Notes: generated by a model not told the origin, from the sequence alone. Shown: positions 35,140 through 44,513, counted from the first letter of the stretch. The stretch: 64,000 nucleotides of DNA from Streptomyces bungoensis (GCF_001514215.1 NZ_KQ948874.1:51452-115451), one strand, 5' to 3'. Made by a program: numbers and translations.

Positions 35140-37101
35140 ATGCCGACACACACCCCCCGCCGCGCGCGCTCCACGATCTGGAGAGTGCTCGCCCTCGCGG
35201 CCGTCGCAGCCCTGACGGCCGCCCTCCTCACCCCCGCCGCCGCCCAGGCCGCGCCCCGCGAGAGCCGGCCCGTCTACTCCTACGCGCACGCCGTCCGCGA
35301 GGCCGTCTGGGTGGACACCGGTCTCGACGAGGACGGCGACGGCAGGACCGACCGCGTCGCCGCCGACATCGTCCGGCCCGCCGAACCCGCCCGGCAGGGG
35401 CGGAAGGTGCCGGTCGTCATGGACGCCAGCCCGTACTACTCCTGCTGCGGCCGCGGCAACGAGAGCCAGCTCAAGACCTACGACGCGCACGGCCACGTGG
35501 TCCAGATGCCGCTGTTCTACGACAACTACTTCGTGCCCCGCGGCTACGCCGTCGTCGGGGTCGACCTGACCGGCACCAACCGCTCCACGGGCTGCGTCGA
35601 CGTCGGCGGCCGCTCCGAGATCCGGTCCGCCAAGGCGGTCGTCGACTGGCTCAACGGCCGCGCCCGGGCCTACACGACCAGCACGGGCACCAGGACCGTC
35701 AAGGCCACCTGGAGCAACGGCAGAACCGGAATGATCGGCAAGAGCTGGGACGCCACCATCGCCAACGGCGTGGCCGCCACCGGCGTCAAGGGCCTGAGGA
35801 CCATCGTCCCGATCAGCGGCATCTCCTCCTGGTACGACTACTACTTCGCCCAGGGCGCCCAGCTCTACGACGGCGGCCCCGGCGACCTGGCCGGCTACGT
35901 CGAGAACGGCGGCGCCCGGGCCCACTGCGCGGCGGTGCACAAGAGGCTCGCCGACGGCAGCCCCGCCGACGGGGACTGGACGCCGCTGTGGACCGAGCGC
36001 GACTACGTCAAGGACGCGGCCAGGGTGCGGGCCAGCGTGTTCCTCGTGCACGGCATGCAGGACCTCAACGTGCGCACGAAGCACTTCGGCCAGTGGTGGG
36101 ACGCCCTGGCCCGGCACGGCGTCCGGCGCAAGATCTGGCTCTCCCAGACCGGGCACGTCGACCCCTTCGACTACCGGCGCGGCGCCTGGGTCGACACCCT
36201 GCACCGCTGGTTCGACCACGAACTCCTCGGCTACGACAACGGCATCGACCGCGAGCCCATGGCCGACATCGAGCGCCACCCGGACCAGTGGGTCACCTCC
36301 CGTGCCTGGCCGCCGCACGGCACCCGCGCCACCACCCTGCACCCGGCCCCCGGCACCCGCCCCGGAGTGGGCACCCTCGGGCTGCGCCCGGCCACCGGCA
36401 CCGAGACCTTCACCGACGACCCGGGCCTCAGCGAGAGCGACTGGGCCCCCCACGCCACCACCCCCACCCCGGAGAAGGCCGGCTTCGTCACCGCGCCGCT
36501 CACCCGTGACCTGCGCCTGTCCGGCTCCTCCCAGGTGACCGTGACCGTCACCCCGACCACCTCCTCGGCCCACCTGTCCGCCGTGCTGGTAGACCTCGGC
36601 CCGGACACGATCCGGGACTACGCAGACGGCGACGAGGGCATCACCACGCTCACCGCCCGCGACTGCTGGGGCGCGAGCACGCCCGGGGACAGCGCCTGCT
36701 TCAGGAAGACGAAGGCGAAGACCGCCAAGGTGGACCACACGGTGTTCAGCCGCGGCTGGGCCGACCTCGGCCACCACGCCTCCCTCGCCCACGGCGTCCC
36801 GCTCGTCCCCGGCACGGCCTACACGATGACCCTCGACCTGGCGGCAACCGACCACGTCGTCCCCCGGGGCCACCGCCTGGCGCTGATCGTCGCGGGCACG
36901 GACAGGAACCTCATCGAGGCGCCGGCCACCCGGCCGTCCCTCACCCTGGACCTGTCCCGCACGACGGCCCGGCTCCCGCTGGCCGGCGGCGCGCCCGCCT
37001 TCGCCCGGGCCACCGACGGCAGCACGCCCGCCGTCCCCGGGCCACGGGTCCTGAAAGGCCTGCGCACGCCGGACGTCCCCGGGCTCCTGCCCGCGGGCTG
37101 A
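35140..37101 (+). CDS. secreted Xaa-Pro dipeptidyl-peptidase / CocE-type hydrolase (S15)
   Basis: This 653-residue secreted protein has a signal peptide (IWRVLALAAVAALTAALLTP). Its alpha/beta hydrolase has nucleophile Ser202 (MIGKSWDATIANG), acid Asp308 (HGMQDLNVR) and His339 (QTGHVDPFDYRRG). A C-terminal jelly-roll X-Pro dipeptidase domain follows (TVTVTPTTSSAHLSAVLVDL; PRGHRLALIVAGTDRN). The GKSWDAT nucleophile motif is typical of S15 peptidases. It removes Xaa-Pro dipeptides and complements the divergent M1 aminopeptidase in external peptide use. A TAACGT lies six bases before the ATG, with no ribosome site, so it is likely leaderless. Confidence 0.88.
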   Translation: MPTHTPRRARSTIWRVLALAAVAALTAALLTPAAAQAAPRESRPVYSYAHAVREAVWVDTGLDEDGDGRTDRVAADIVRPAEPARQGRKVPVVMDASPYYSCCGRGNESQLKTYDAHGHVVQMPLFYDNYFVPRGYAVVGVDLTGTNRSTGCVDVGGRSEIRSAKAVVDWLNGRARAYTTSTGTRTVKATWSNGRTGMIGKSWDATIANGVAATGVKGLRTIVPISGISSWYDYYFAQGAQLYDGGPGDLAGYVENGGARAHCAAVHKRLADGSPADGDWTPLWTERDYVKDAARVRASVFLVHGMQDLNVRTKHFGQWWDALARHGVRRKIWLSQTGHVDPFDYRRGAWVDTLHRWFDHELLGYDNGIDREPMADIERHPDQWVTSRAWPPHGTRATTLHPAPGTRPGVGTLGLRPATGTETFTDDPGLSESDWAPHATTPTPEKAGFVTAPLTRDLRLSGSSQVTVTVTPTTSSAHLSAVLVDLGPDTIRDYADGDEGITTLTARDCWGASTPGDSACFRKTKAKTAKVDHTVFSRGWADLGHHASLAHGVPLVPGTAYTMTLDLAATDHVVPRGHRLALIVAGTDRNLIEAPATRPSLTLDLSRTTARLPLAGGAPAFARATDGSTPAVPGPRVLKGLRTPDVPGLLPAG

Positions 37102-37104
37102 CCC

Positions 37105-38043
37105 TCAGGCGGCCGGGTGCGCCAGCCCGGCCGCCTCCCGCGCACATCCCCAGGCCACGGTGATCCCGGCCCCGCCGTGCCCGTAGTGGTGCACCAGCAC
37201 CCGCCCGTCGGGCAGCGCCGTGCGCTCCAGCCGCACGGCGTCCCGGGCCGGCCGCAGCCCCACCCGGTGCGCCAGCACCCGCGCCCCGGCGATCTCCGGC
37301 CGCACGGCCGCGCACCGCGCCACGATCGCCCGGGCCGTGGCGGGATCCGGCTCCAGGGACCAGTCGTCCTCCTCGGCCGTGCCGCCCAGCAGCAGGACGC
37401 CCGGCTGCGGGATGAAGTAGGTGGAGGCGGCCGAGGAGTGGTCCACGGACGTGTACCACGTCGTGACCCCCGGGTTCTCCACCACGACCAGCTGACCGCG
37501 CACCGGACGCACGGCCGGGTCCGGCACCAGCGAACGGGCGCCCAGCCCGGTGCAGTTGACGACGACGCCGGCCGGCACGGCGGCCAGGTCCGTCACCTCC
37601 CGCCGCTCCAGCGTGCCGCCCGCCTCCGCCAGCCGCTCCCCGAGCCACGCCAGGTGCACCGGCATGTCGATCACCGGCAGCCGCGCCGCCAGACCCCCGG
37701 CCATCGCCCGCAGCCCCGGCACCCGGCCCGCCCACTCGCCCAGGTCGTCCAGCCGCGTCCCCGCGTGTACGCCCTCGACCAGTCGTACGCCCGTCCGGCC
37801 GGGGTGGTCCGCCAGCTCCTCGTACACCCGCAGGGACTCCAGGGCCCACGCGCCGGCCAGCGGCTCGGGCTCGATCCGGTACGGCCACCACAGGCCGCCG
37901 GCGACCGCCGAGGTCGTGCGCTCGGCGGGCTCCCGCGTCCACACCCGCACCCGCCGCCCGGCCTCGGCCAGCACCACCGCCGTCGTCAGGCCGGCGATCC
38001 CGCCGCCGACCACGATCACGTCGTCACCCGCTGCGCGCTCCAC
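37105..38043 (-). CDS. FAD-dependent D-amino-acid oxidase-like protein
   Basis: This 312-residue flavoprotein has the FAD-binding dinucleotide motif VIVVGGGIAGLTTAVVLAEA. The D-amino-acid-oxidase motifs are AGGLWWPYRIEP, NCTGLGARSLVPD and the C-terminal VHHYGHGGAGITVAWGCA. It would oxidise D-amino acids to oxo acids with peroxide, perhaps from peptidoglycan turnover. A GTG start lies six bases after a TAGCGT -10 element (38050-38055), consistent with leaderless expression. Only three bases separate it from the convergent peptidase. Confidence 0.9.
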   Translation of the reverse strand: MERAAGDDVIVVGGGIAGLTTAVVLAEAGRRVRVWTREPAERTTSAVAGGLWWPYRIEPEPLAGAWALESLRVYEELADHPGRTGVRLVEGVHAGTRLDDLGEWAGRVPGLRAMAGGLAARLPVIDMPVHLAWLGERLAEAGGTLERREVTDLAAVPAGVVVNCTGLGARSLVPDPAVRPVRGQLVVVENPGVTTWYTSVDHSSAASTYFIPQPGVLLLGGTAEEDDWSLEPDPATARAIVARCAAVRPEIAGARVLAHRVGLRPARDAVRLERTALPDGRVLVHHYGHGGAGITVAWGCAREAAGLAHPAA

Positions 38044-38108
38044 ACCGGGACGCTAACCGATCCGCCGGGCCGTGCTCACCCCCGTCCCCGGACGGGAATA
38101 CTCACCGC

Positions 38109-39152
38109 ATGTCTGCCGCATACGCGACCTTCGCCCTGGCTCCGGCGACGCGCGCCGGCGCCGTCCTCGCCGACGGCGGCTACCAGGTCCACCGCGACTT
38201 CGTGGACTTCGTCGTGGACGGGCGCCCGCTGCTGTTCCGGCTCGCCGACCTGGACGCCGTCTCCCCGCTGGCCTCGGACGTGCCGCCCGCCATCTTCACC
38301 GCCCAGGTGCGCGCCCTGCTCCTGGAGGCCGAACCACCGCTTCCCGACGGCCGGTTCGTCCTCTACGGCTGCCCCGAGTGCGCGGACCTGGCCTGCGGCG
38401 CGGTCACCGCCGTCATCGAGCGCGACGGCGACGACTACGTCTGGCGGGACTTCGCCTGGCAGACCGGCGAACACGCCGACCTGGAGCGGGACGGCTACCA
38501 CGGCATGGGCCCGTTCCGCTTCCACGGCCCCGGCTACCGTGCCGCCCTGGCGGCCCTCGCCGGGGACGCCGGCGGCCCGCCCGCGCCCCGCCGGGTGCTG
38601 CTGGTCGGCGCCCGCGTCGCCGTCCTGGCCCGGCTGGCCGCCGCGCTGCGCGGCATCGGCGTGGGCGCCGACATCACCCAGGACGCCGCCGCCGTCCCCG
38701 CCGAGGAACTGAGCGGCTACGGCGCCGTCCTCTTCGGCCACGCGGTCGGCGAGGCCGAACGGACCGCCGTACGGCGGGCGTTCGAGCGCGCGGGCGTCGA
38801 GGTCGCCTGCGTGGACGGCCTGGCCCCGATCGTCCCGCTGCTCGTCGCGCAGATCGAGCACGCCCTGGACCGCAGCCCGCTCCCGCGGCGCCGGCTCACC
38901 GCCCTGGCCGCCGCCGGCACCGCCGCGGACCTCGAGGTCGCCTCGCCCTGCCGGGTCCGCGTCACCGCGTACCGCCTCGGCCGCCTGCACCGCACCCGCG
39001 CCCACGAGGTCTTCGACGGCATCCTGGAACCCGGCCGGCACCGCGTCCCGCTGGACGCCGGGGCGGTCCGGGGACGGTCGTTCGTCGTGGCCCGGACCTC
39101 GGGGAGCGTGCTGGTGGAGCCGGTGACCCGGGGGAATTCCGGCAGGCCCTAG
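38109..39152 (+). CDS. two-part protein of unknown function
   Basis: This 347-residue protein is often called an oxidoreductase in streptomycete genomes, without clear support. The first 145 residues contain LYGCPECADLACGAVTAVIE then RDGDDYVWRDFAWQT, a conserved block with a CxxC that may bind metal. The middle (RRVLLVGARVAVLARLAAAL, YGAVLFGHAVGEAERTAVRR) looks like a Rossmann or NAD(P)-like fold. The last 100 residues are basic. Its TAG stop forms the first bases of the TAGGAT -10 element of the next gene. I do not assign a reaction. Confidence 0.65.
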   Translation: MSAAYATFALAPATRAGAVLADGGYQVHRDFVDFVVDGRPLLFRLADLDAVSPLASDVPPAIFTAQVRALLLEAEPPLPDGRFVLYGCPECADLACGAVTAVIERDGDDYVWRDFAWQTGEHADLERDGYHGMGPFRFHGPGYRAALAALAGDAGGPPAPRRVLLVGARVAVLARLAAALRGIGVGADITQDAAAVPAEELSGYGAVLFGHAVGEAERTAVRRAFERAGVEVACVDGLAPIVPLLVAQIEHALDRSPLPRRRLTALAAAGTAADLEVASPCRVRVTAYRLGRLHRTRAHEVFDGILEPGRHRVPLDAGAVRGRSFVVARTSGSVLVEPVTRGNSGRP

Positions 39153-39155
39153 GAT
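39150..39155 (+). promoter_or_regulatory. -10 element of a leaderless ABC-F gene
   Basis: TAGGAT overlaps the stop codon (TAG 39150-39152) of the preceding gene and lies nine bases before the ABC-F ATG. No ribosome site exists between them. It is a likely leaderless start. Confidence 0.45.
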
Positions 39156-39164
39156 CGCCCTCTG

Positions 39165-40805
39165 ATGACTGCCACCCTCGTCGCCAAGAACCTCGCCGCC
39201 GGACACGGCGACCGCTCCCTCTTCTCCGGGCTCGACCTCGTCGTCGCACCCGGTGACGTGATCGGGCTGGTCGGCGCCAACGGCGCGGGCAAGTCCACCC
39301 TGCTCAGGATGCTCGCCGGGCTCCTCGCACCGGAGCAGGGCGAGCTCAGGCTCTCCCCGCCGGCCGCGACCGTCGGGCACCTCCCGCAGGAGCCGGAGCG
39401 GCGGCCGGGCGAGACGGTGCGGGAGTTCCTGGCCCGCCGCACCGGCGTCGCCGCCGCCCAGCGGGCGATGGACGAGGCCACCCAGGCCCTGGTCGACGGC
39501 GCGCCCGGCGCCGACGACGCCTACGCCACCGGCCTGGAGCGCTGGCTCGGCCTCGGCGGCGCGGACCTCGACGAGCGGGCCGAGGAGGTCGCCGACTCCC
39601 TGGGCCTGGCGGTCGGCCTGGACCAGCCGATGACCTCCCTGTCCGGCGGCCAGGCCGCGCGGGCGGGCCTCGCGTCCCTGCTGCTGTCCCGCTACGACGT
39701 GTTCCTGCTCGACGAGCCCACCAACGACCTCGACCTGGACGGCCTGGAGCGCCTGGAGCGCTTCGTCACCGGCCTGCGCGCCGGCACCGTCGTCGTCAGC
39801 CACGACCGAGAGTTCCTCACCCGCACGGTCACCAAGGTCCTCGAACTCGACCTCGCCCAGCGGCAGATCAACCTCTTCGGCGGCGGTTACGCGGCCTACC
39901 TGGAGGAGCGGGAGGTGGCCCGCCGGCACGCGCGCGAGGACTTCGAGGAGTACGCCGACAAGCGCGCCGCCCTGGAGGACCGCGCGCAGACGCAGCGCTC
40001 CTGGATGGACAAGGGCGTGAAGAACGCCCGCCGCAAGGCCGGCAAGGACAACGACAAGATCGGCCGCAAGTTCCGCAGCGAGGCCAGCGAGAAGCAGGCC
40101 GCGAAGGCCCGGCAGACCCAGCGCATGATCGAGCGCCTGGACGTGGTCGAGGAGCCGCGCAAGGAGTGGGAACTGCGCATGGAGATCGCGGCCGCCCCGC
40201 GTTCGGGCGCCGTGGTGGCCACCCTGCGGGACGCCGAGGTGCGGCGCGGCGGCTTCACCCTGGGACCCGTCACGCTGCAGATCGACTGGGCGGACCGGGT
40301 CGCGGTCACCGGAGCCAACGGCGCCGGCAAGTCCACCCTGCTCGGCGCGCTGCTGGGCCGGGTGCCGCTGGACTCCGGGCACGCCGCGCTCGGCTCGGGC
40401 GTCCTGGTCGGCGAGGTCGACCAGGCCCGCGGGCTGTTCCACGGCCCGCAGACGCTCCTCGACGCCTTCCGCGCGGCCGTCCCCGACACCGAACCGGTCG
40501 AGGTCCGCACCCTGCTCGCCAAGTTCGGCCTGAAGACGGGCCACGTCCTGCGCCCGGCGGGGACGCTCTCCCCGGGCGAGCGCACCCGTGCCGCCCTCGC
40601 GCTGCTGCAGGGCCGGGGCGTGAACCTCCTCGTCCTCGACGAGCCGACCAACCACCTGGACCTGCCGGCCATCGAGCAGCTGGAGTCGGCCCTCGACGCC
40701 TACGACGGCACGCTGCTGCTGGTCACCCACGACCGCCGCATGCTGGACGCGGTCCGTGTCACCCGCCGCCTGGAACTGGCGGCGGGCAAACTCACGGAAC
40801 GCTGA
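39165..40805 (+). CDS. ABC-F family ATPase
   Basis: This 546-residue protein has twin ABC domains and no membrane segments. The Walker A motifs are GANGAGKST in both halves. The signatures are SLSGGQAARAGLASLLLSRY and LSPGERTRAALALL. The Walker B motifs run into DEPTNDLD and DEPTNHLD. A long charged linker carries an arm-like segment (RRHAREDFEEYADKRAALED). The second signature is degenerate (SPGE), as seen in some ABC-F subgroups. It would act on the ribosome or be an EttA/Uup-type housekeeping factor. There is no leader, unlike the ABC-F gene at 18.5 kb. Confidence 0.9.
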   Translation: MTATLVAKNLAAGHGDRSLFSGLDLVVAPGDVIGLVGANGAGKSTLLRMLAGLLAPEQGELRLSPPAATVGHLPQEPERRPGETVREFLARRTGVAAAQRAMDEATQALVDGAPGADDAYATGLERWLGLGGADLDERAEEVADSLGLAVGLDQPMTSLSGGQAARAGLASLLLSRYDVFLLDEPTNDLDLDGLERLERFVTGLRAGTVVVSHDREFLTRTVTKVLELDLAQRQINLFGGGYAAYLEEREVARRHAREDFEEYADKRAALEDRAQTQRSWMDKGVKNARRKAGKDNDKIGRKFRSEASEKQAAKARQTQRMIERLDVVEEPRKEWELRMEIAAAPRSGAVVATLRDAEVRRGGFTLGPVTLQIDWADRVAVTGANGAGKSTLLGALLGRVPLDSGHAALGSGVLVGEVDQARGLFHGPQTLLDAFRAAVPDTEPVEVRTLLAKFGLKTGHVLRPAGTLSPGERTRAALALLQGRGVNLLVLDEPTNHLDLPAIEQLESALDAYDGTLLLVTHDRRMLDAVRVTRRLELAAGKLTER

Positions 40806-40840
40806 CCCACGGCCCGCGGGGGCCGCGGGGACGGGTCAGC
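40801..40840. terminator. bidirectional nested-palindrome terminator
   Basis: An outer palindrome (40801-40808 with 40833-40840) includes both stop codons of the convergent ABC-F and tex genes. An inner six-bp hairpin (40810-40815 with 40820-40825) sits between. It probably terminates both transcripts. Confidence 0.6.
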
Positions 40841-43232
40841 GGCGCCCCTTCTTCGGGTCCAGCAGGCCCGCGCGGCGCAGCGCGTCGGCCATCGCGCCGT
40901 TCGCCGGGGGCGGAGCCTGGCGGCCGCCCCGGTCGCCGCCCCGGTCGGCGCCCCCGCCCTGGCGGCGGCCCTGGCCGCCCTGCCGCTGCTGGGGCGGCCG
41001 GGCGCCGCCGCGCTGCTGCCGGCCGCCGCCCTGGCCCTGCGGGGCGGCCTCGTCGTCCAGCCGGAGCGTCAGCGCGATCCGCTTGCGCGGGATGTCCACG
41101 TCGAGGACCTTCACCTTGACGATGTCGCCCGGCTTCACCACGTCCCGCGGGTCCTTGACGAACGTCTTCGACATCGCCGAGACGTGCACCAGACCGTCCT
41201 GGTGGACGCCGACGTCCACGAAGGCGCCGAAGGCCGCCACGTTCGTGACCACGCCCTCCAGGACCATCCCGGCGGACAGGTCGGCGATCTTCTCCACGCC
41301 CTCCTTGAAGGTGGCCGTCTTGAACGCGGGTCGCGGGTCGCGGCCCGGCTTCTCCAGCTCCCTGAGGATGTCCGTGACGGTCGGCAGACCGAAGGTGTCG
41401 TCGACGAAGTCGGCGGGACGCAGGGAGCGCAGGACGGACGTGTTGCCGACGAGGGAGGCGACCTCCTGGCCCGTGGTCTTCACCATGCGGCGCACCACCG
41501 GGTACGCCTCCGGGTGGACGCTGGAGGCGTCCAGCGGGTCGCCGCCGCGGATCCGCAGGAAGCCCGCGCACTGCTCGAACGCCTTCGGGCCGAGCCGCGC
41601 CACCTTCTTCAGCTCGGAGCGGGAGGTGAACGGCCCGTTGGCGTCCCGGTGCGCGACGATGTTCTCGGCGAGCCCGGAGGAGATGCCCGAGACCCGCGCC
41701 AGCAGCGGAACGGACGCCGTGTTGACGTCCACGCCGACGCCGTTCACGCAGTCCTCGACCACCGCGTCCAGCGAGCGGGACAGCTTCACCTCGGACAGGT
41801 CGTGCTGGTACTGGCCGACCCCGATCGACTTCGGGTCGATCTTGACCAGCTCGGCCAGCGGGTCCTGCAGCCGCCGGGCGATCGACACGGCGCCGCGCAG
41901 CGACACGTCCATGTCGGGCAGCTCCTGCGAGGCGTACGGCGACGCGGAGTACACGGACGCGCCCGCCTCGGACACCATCACCTTGGTGAGCTTCAGCTCC
42001 GGGTGCTTCGTGATCAGTTCACCGGCGAGCTTGTCGGTCTCCCGGGACGCCGTGCCGTTGCCGATGGCGACCAGCTCGACGGCGTGCTCCTTCGCCAGCC
42101 GGGCCAGCTTGGCGAGGGCCTCGTCCCACTTGTTGGCCGGGACGTGCGGATAGATCACGTCGGTGGCCACCACCTTGCCGGTCGCGTCGACCACGGCCAC
42201 CTTCACGCCCGTGCGGAAGCCCGGGTCCAGGCCCAGCGTCGCGCGCGTGCCGGCCGGGGCGGCCAGCAGCAGGTCCCGCAGGTTCGCGGCGAACACGTTC
42301 ACCGCCTCGTCCTCGGCGGCCGTGCGCAGCCGCAGGCGCAGGTCGATGCCGAGGTGGACGAGGATCCGGGTGCGCCAGGCCCAGCGGACGGTGTCCTTCA
42401 GCCACTTGTCGCCGGGCCGGCCCCGGTCGGCGATGCCGAACCGGTGCGCGACGATCCCCTCGTACGACGTCGGTCCGTCCGTGGGCTCCTCCGGCTCCAG
42501 GACGAGGTCGAGGACCTCCTCCTTCTCGCCGCGCAGCATCGCGAGGACGCGGTGCGAGGGCAGCTCGGTGAACGGTTCGGTGAAGTCGAAGTAGTCGGCG
42601 AACTTGGCGCCCGCCTCCTCCTTGCCCTCGCGCACCTTCGCCGCCAGCCGCCCGCGCACCCACATGCGCTCGCGCAGCTCGCCGATCAGGTCGGCGTCCT
42701 CGGCGAACCGCTCGGTCAGGATCGCCCGCGCGCCGTCCAGCGCGGCCTGCGGATCGGCGACGCCCCGGTCCGGGTCCACGAACGCGGCGGCGGCCGCCGC
42801 CGGCTCGACCGACGGGTCGGCCAGCAGGCCCTCCGCCAGCGGCTCCAGGCCCGCCTCGCGCGCGATCTGCGCCTTGGTGCGCCGCTTGGGCTTGTACGGC
42901 AGGTAGATGTCCTCCAGGCGCGCCTTGGTGTCGGCCGCCCGGATGCGTCCCTCCAGTTCCTCGGTGAGCTTGCCCTGCTCGCGCACCGACTCCAGGATCG
43001 CGGTCCGCCGCTCCTCCAGCTCCCGCAGGTAGCGCAGCCGCTCCTCGATCGTGCGCAGCTGCGCGTCGTCGAGCGTCTCGGTCGCTTCCTTGCGGTAGCG
43101 GGCGATGAAGGGCACCGTCGAGCCGCCGTCCAGCAGCTCCACCGCGGCCTTCACCTGCCGCTCCCGTACGCCGAGCTCCTCGGCGATCCTGCCTTCGATG
43201 GACCCTGCTACGAGGGACCCGGGTGTCGTCAC
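40836..43232 (-). CDS. tex: Tex-family RNA-binding transcription accessory protein
   Basis: This 798-residue Tex protein has an N-terminal helical domain and the YqgF/RNase-H-like domain (TLGLDPGFRTGVKVAVVDAT). A helix-hairpin-helix region follows (VPLLARVSGISSGLAENIVA). The C-terminal S1 RNA-binding domain is VLEGVVTNVAAFGAFVDVGV then HQDGLVHVSAMS. A Gly/Gln/Arg-rich extension follows (RQQRGGARPPQQRQGGQGRR), unlike the short tails of enterobacterial Tex. Tex affects transcription and RNA-processing complexes. The GTG at 43232 is chosen for its purine-rich upstream region; a GTG at 43253 is an alternative. Confidence 0.92.
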   Translation of the reverse strand: MTTPGSLVAGSIEGRIAEELGVRERQVKAAVELLDGGSTVPFIARYRKEATETLDDAQLRTIEERLRYLRELEERRTAILESVREQGKLTEELEGRIRAADTKARLEDIYLPYKPKRRTKAQIAREAGLEPLAEGLLADPSVEPAAAAAAFVDPDRGVADPQAALDGARAILTERFAEDADLIGELRERMWVRGRLAAKVREGKEEAGAKFADYFDFTEPFTELPSHRVLAMLRGEKEEVLDLVLEPEEPTDGPTSYEGIVAHRFGIADRGRPGDKWLKDTVRWAWRTRILVHLGIDLRLRLRTAAEDEAVNVFAANLRDLLLAAPAGTRATLGLDPGFRTGVKVAVVDATGKVVATDVIYPHVPANKWDEALAKLARLAKEHAVELVAIGNGTASRETDKLAGELITKHPELKLTKVMVSEAGASVYSASPYASQELPDMDVSLRGAVSIARRLQDPLAELVKIDPKSIGVGQYQHDLSEVKLSRSLDAVVEDCVNGVGVDVNTASVPLLARVSGISSGLAENIVAHRDANGPFTSRSELKKVARLGPKAFEQCAGFLRIRGGDPLDASSVHPEAYPVVRRMVKTTGQEVASLVGNTSVLRSLRPADFVDDTFGLPTVTDILRELEKPGRDPRPAFKTATFKEGVEKIADLSAGMVLEGVVTNVAAFGAFVDVGVHQDGLVHVSAMSKTFVKDPRDVVKPGDIVKVKVLDVDIPRKRIALTLRLDDEAAPQGQGGGRQQRGGARPPQQRQGGQGRRQGGGADRGGDRGGRQAPPPANGAMADALRRAGLLDPKKGRR

Positions 43233-43334
43233 GATCCCGTACCGCCTTCTCACTGAGGTTGCGCGGCAATTGTGGCAGGTCGCACCGGCAACCGGGGATC
43301 AGGGCGGCGCGCGGCGGGGCGCCGGGTCGGGAAG

Positions 43335-43466
43335 TCAGGCGCCGCTGCGGCGAGCGGAGGACGAGGCACCGCCGAACAGGCGGGCGAGGGCCCGGAACGG
43401 CAGCGTGACCACCGTCGCGATGGCCCCGCCGATCTGCCGCAACACGTCTGCGATGGCACGGAACAC
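43335..43466 (-). CDS. 43-residue LPFR-motif small protein
   Basis: A GTG with a strong AAGGGAG ribosome site eight bases upstream opens a 43-codon frame. It begins MFRAIADVLRQIGGAIATVV, then TLPFRALARLFGG, and ends in a Ser/Arg tail. The middle is amphipathic and hydrophobic, with an LPFRALARL motif that recurs in small streptomycete proteins. It could be a membrane-surface peptide. Its function is unknown. It is too short to stand out among shadow frames, but the ribosome site and fitting codon use support it. Confidence 0.68.
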   Translation of the reverse strand: MFRAIADVLRQIGGAIATVVTLPFRALARLFGGASSSARRSGA

Positions 43467-43532
43467 GAGAAGATCTCCCTTCCACCCGGACCCGCTGCCC
43501 GGGAGCCGTCCGGATACCCGGGCCGGCGGCGG

Positions 43533-44306
43533 TCACGCCCGGCGGCCCCGCGGGGTTCGTCCCGCGGTGGTCCAGGTGAAGCGCGGCTGCCTGCGCTCCA
43601 GGAACGCGGCGACCCCCTCGGCGGTGTCACCGCTGCCGAGGGCCTGATCGGCCCAGTGGGCGTCCCGGTCGGTCCGGCCGTCGGCGAACTCCTTCGCCGC
43701 CGCCTGGGTCAGCTGGGAGCGCGACACCAGGATCCGGGTCAACTCGGCGACCCGCTTGTCGAGTTCCCCCTCGGGCAGCACCTCGTCCACCAGCCCGGTC
43801 CGCAGCGCCCGCCCGGCGTCGATCAACTCGGCGGTGAACAGCAGGTACTTGGCGGTGGCCGGCCCCACCAGGGAGACCAGCCGCCGGGTGGAGGAGGCCG
43901 GGTACACGATCCCGAGCCGGGCCGGCGTCACCCCGAACAGCGCGCCCTCCTCGGCCAGCCGCAGGTCGCAGGCCGCGGCGAGCTGCGCCCCGCCGCCCAC
44001 GCAGTGCCCGCGCACCGCGGCCAGGGTCGGTTTGGGGAACGCGGCGAGCGCCTCCTCGGCGGCCACCGCCAGCCCCTGCGCCTCGGCGGTCGACCCCTGG
44101 AGCGTGGCGATGTCCGCGCCCGCGCAGAACGTCGCGCCCTCGCCGGTCAGCACCAGCGCCCGCACCGCCGGATCGGCCGCCAGCCGCGCCAGCAGCGGCG
44201 GCAGGGACCGCCACATCGCGGCCGTCATGGCGTTGCGCTTGGCGGGGTTGCGCACGACGACCGTGGCGACGGAGTCGGTGACCTGGTGCGACAGCTGGGG
44301 CTCCAT
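43533..44306 (-). CDS. enoyl-CoA hydratase/isomerase family protein
   Basis: This 257-residue crotonase-fold enzyme has oxyanion-hole motifs FCAGADIATLQGS and RGHCVGGGAQLAAACDLRLA. A C-terminal helical segment follows (LTQAAAKEFADGRTDRDAHW). The glutamate pair of true hydratases is not clearly present. It could be an isomerase or another crotonase-superfamily reaction. The ATG is the sensible family start; longer frames upstream are shadow sequence. It is separate from the fadB operon. Confidence 0.87.
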   Translation of the reverse strand: MEPQLSHQVTDSVATVVVRNPAKRNAMTAAMWRSLPPLLARLAADPAVRALVLTGEGATFCAGADIATLQGSTAEAQGLAVAAEEALAAFPKPTLAAVRGHCVGGGAQLAAACDLRLAEEGALFGVTPARLGIVYPASSTRRLVSLVGPATAKYLLFTAELIDAGRALRTGLVDEVLPEGELDKRVAELTRILVSRSQLTQAAAKEFADGRTDRDAHWADQALGSGDTAEGVAAFLERRQPRFTWTTAGRTPRGRRA

Positions 44307-44513
44307 GCGCGGGATGCTATCGGCCCGCGGCACCGGGCGATCCGGGGGAGCGGCCGAACCCGTACAACCCGAAGAGTTCGCGAACCGGCGTCCGGGCGAC
44401 AGGAACAGTCCCACAACCGACCATGTCATACGCCAACGGTCAGAACCGTTCGATAAGCGCTGACTTGTGTTCAGCCATCCGGAACCGAGCGGATCGTTAC
44501 CAACACTCGACGT

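Noticed and set aside
35060..35140. CRKSSFC-like residues resembling a DUF397 start upstream of the S15 peptidase
   Set aside because: The frame lacks the rest of the domain and runs into the peptidase gene out of frame. The region is a promoter gap.
33453..36509. 1018-codon plus-strand frame covering the M1 peptidase and part of the S15 peptidase
   Set aside because: It runs antisense to one peptidase and out of frame with the other. The true frames have signal peptides and catalytic residues.
38076..40730. 884-codon minus-strand frame across two genes
   Set aside because: It spans the unknown gene and the ABC-F gene in antisense, has low-complexity composition and no homology. The plus-strand genes have intact motifs.
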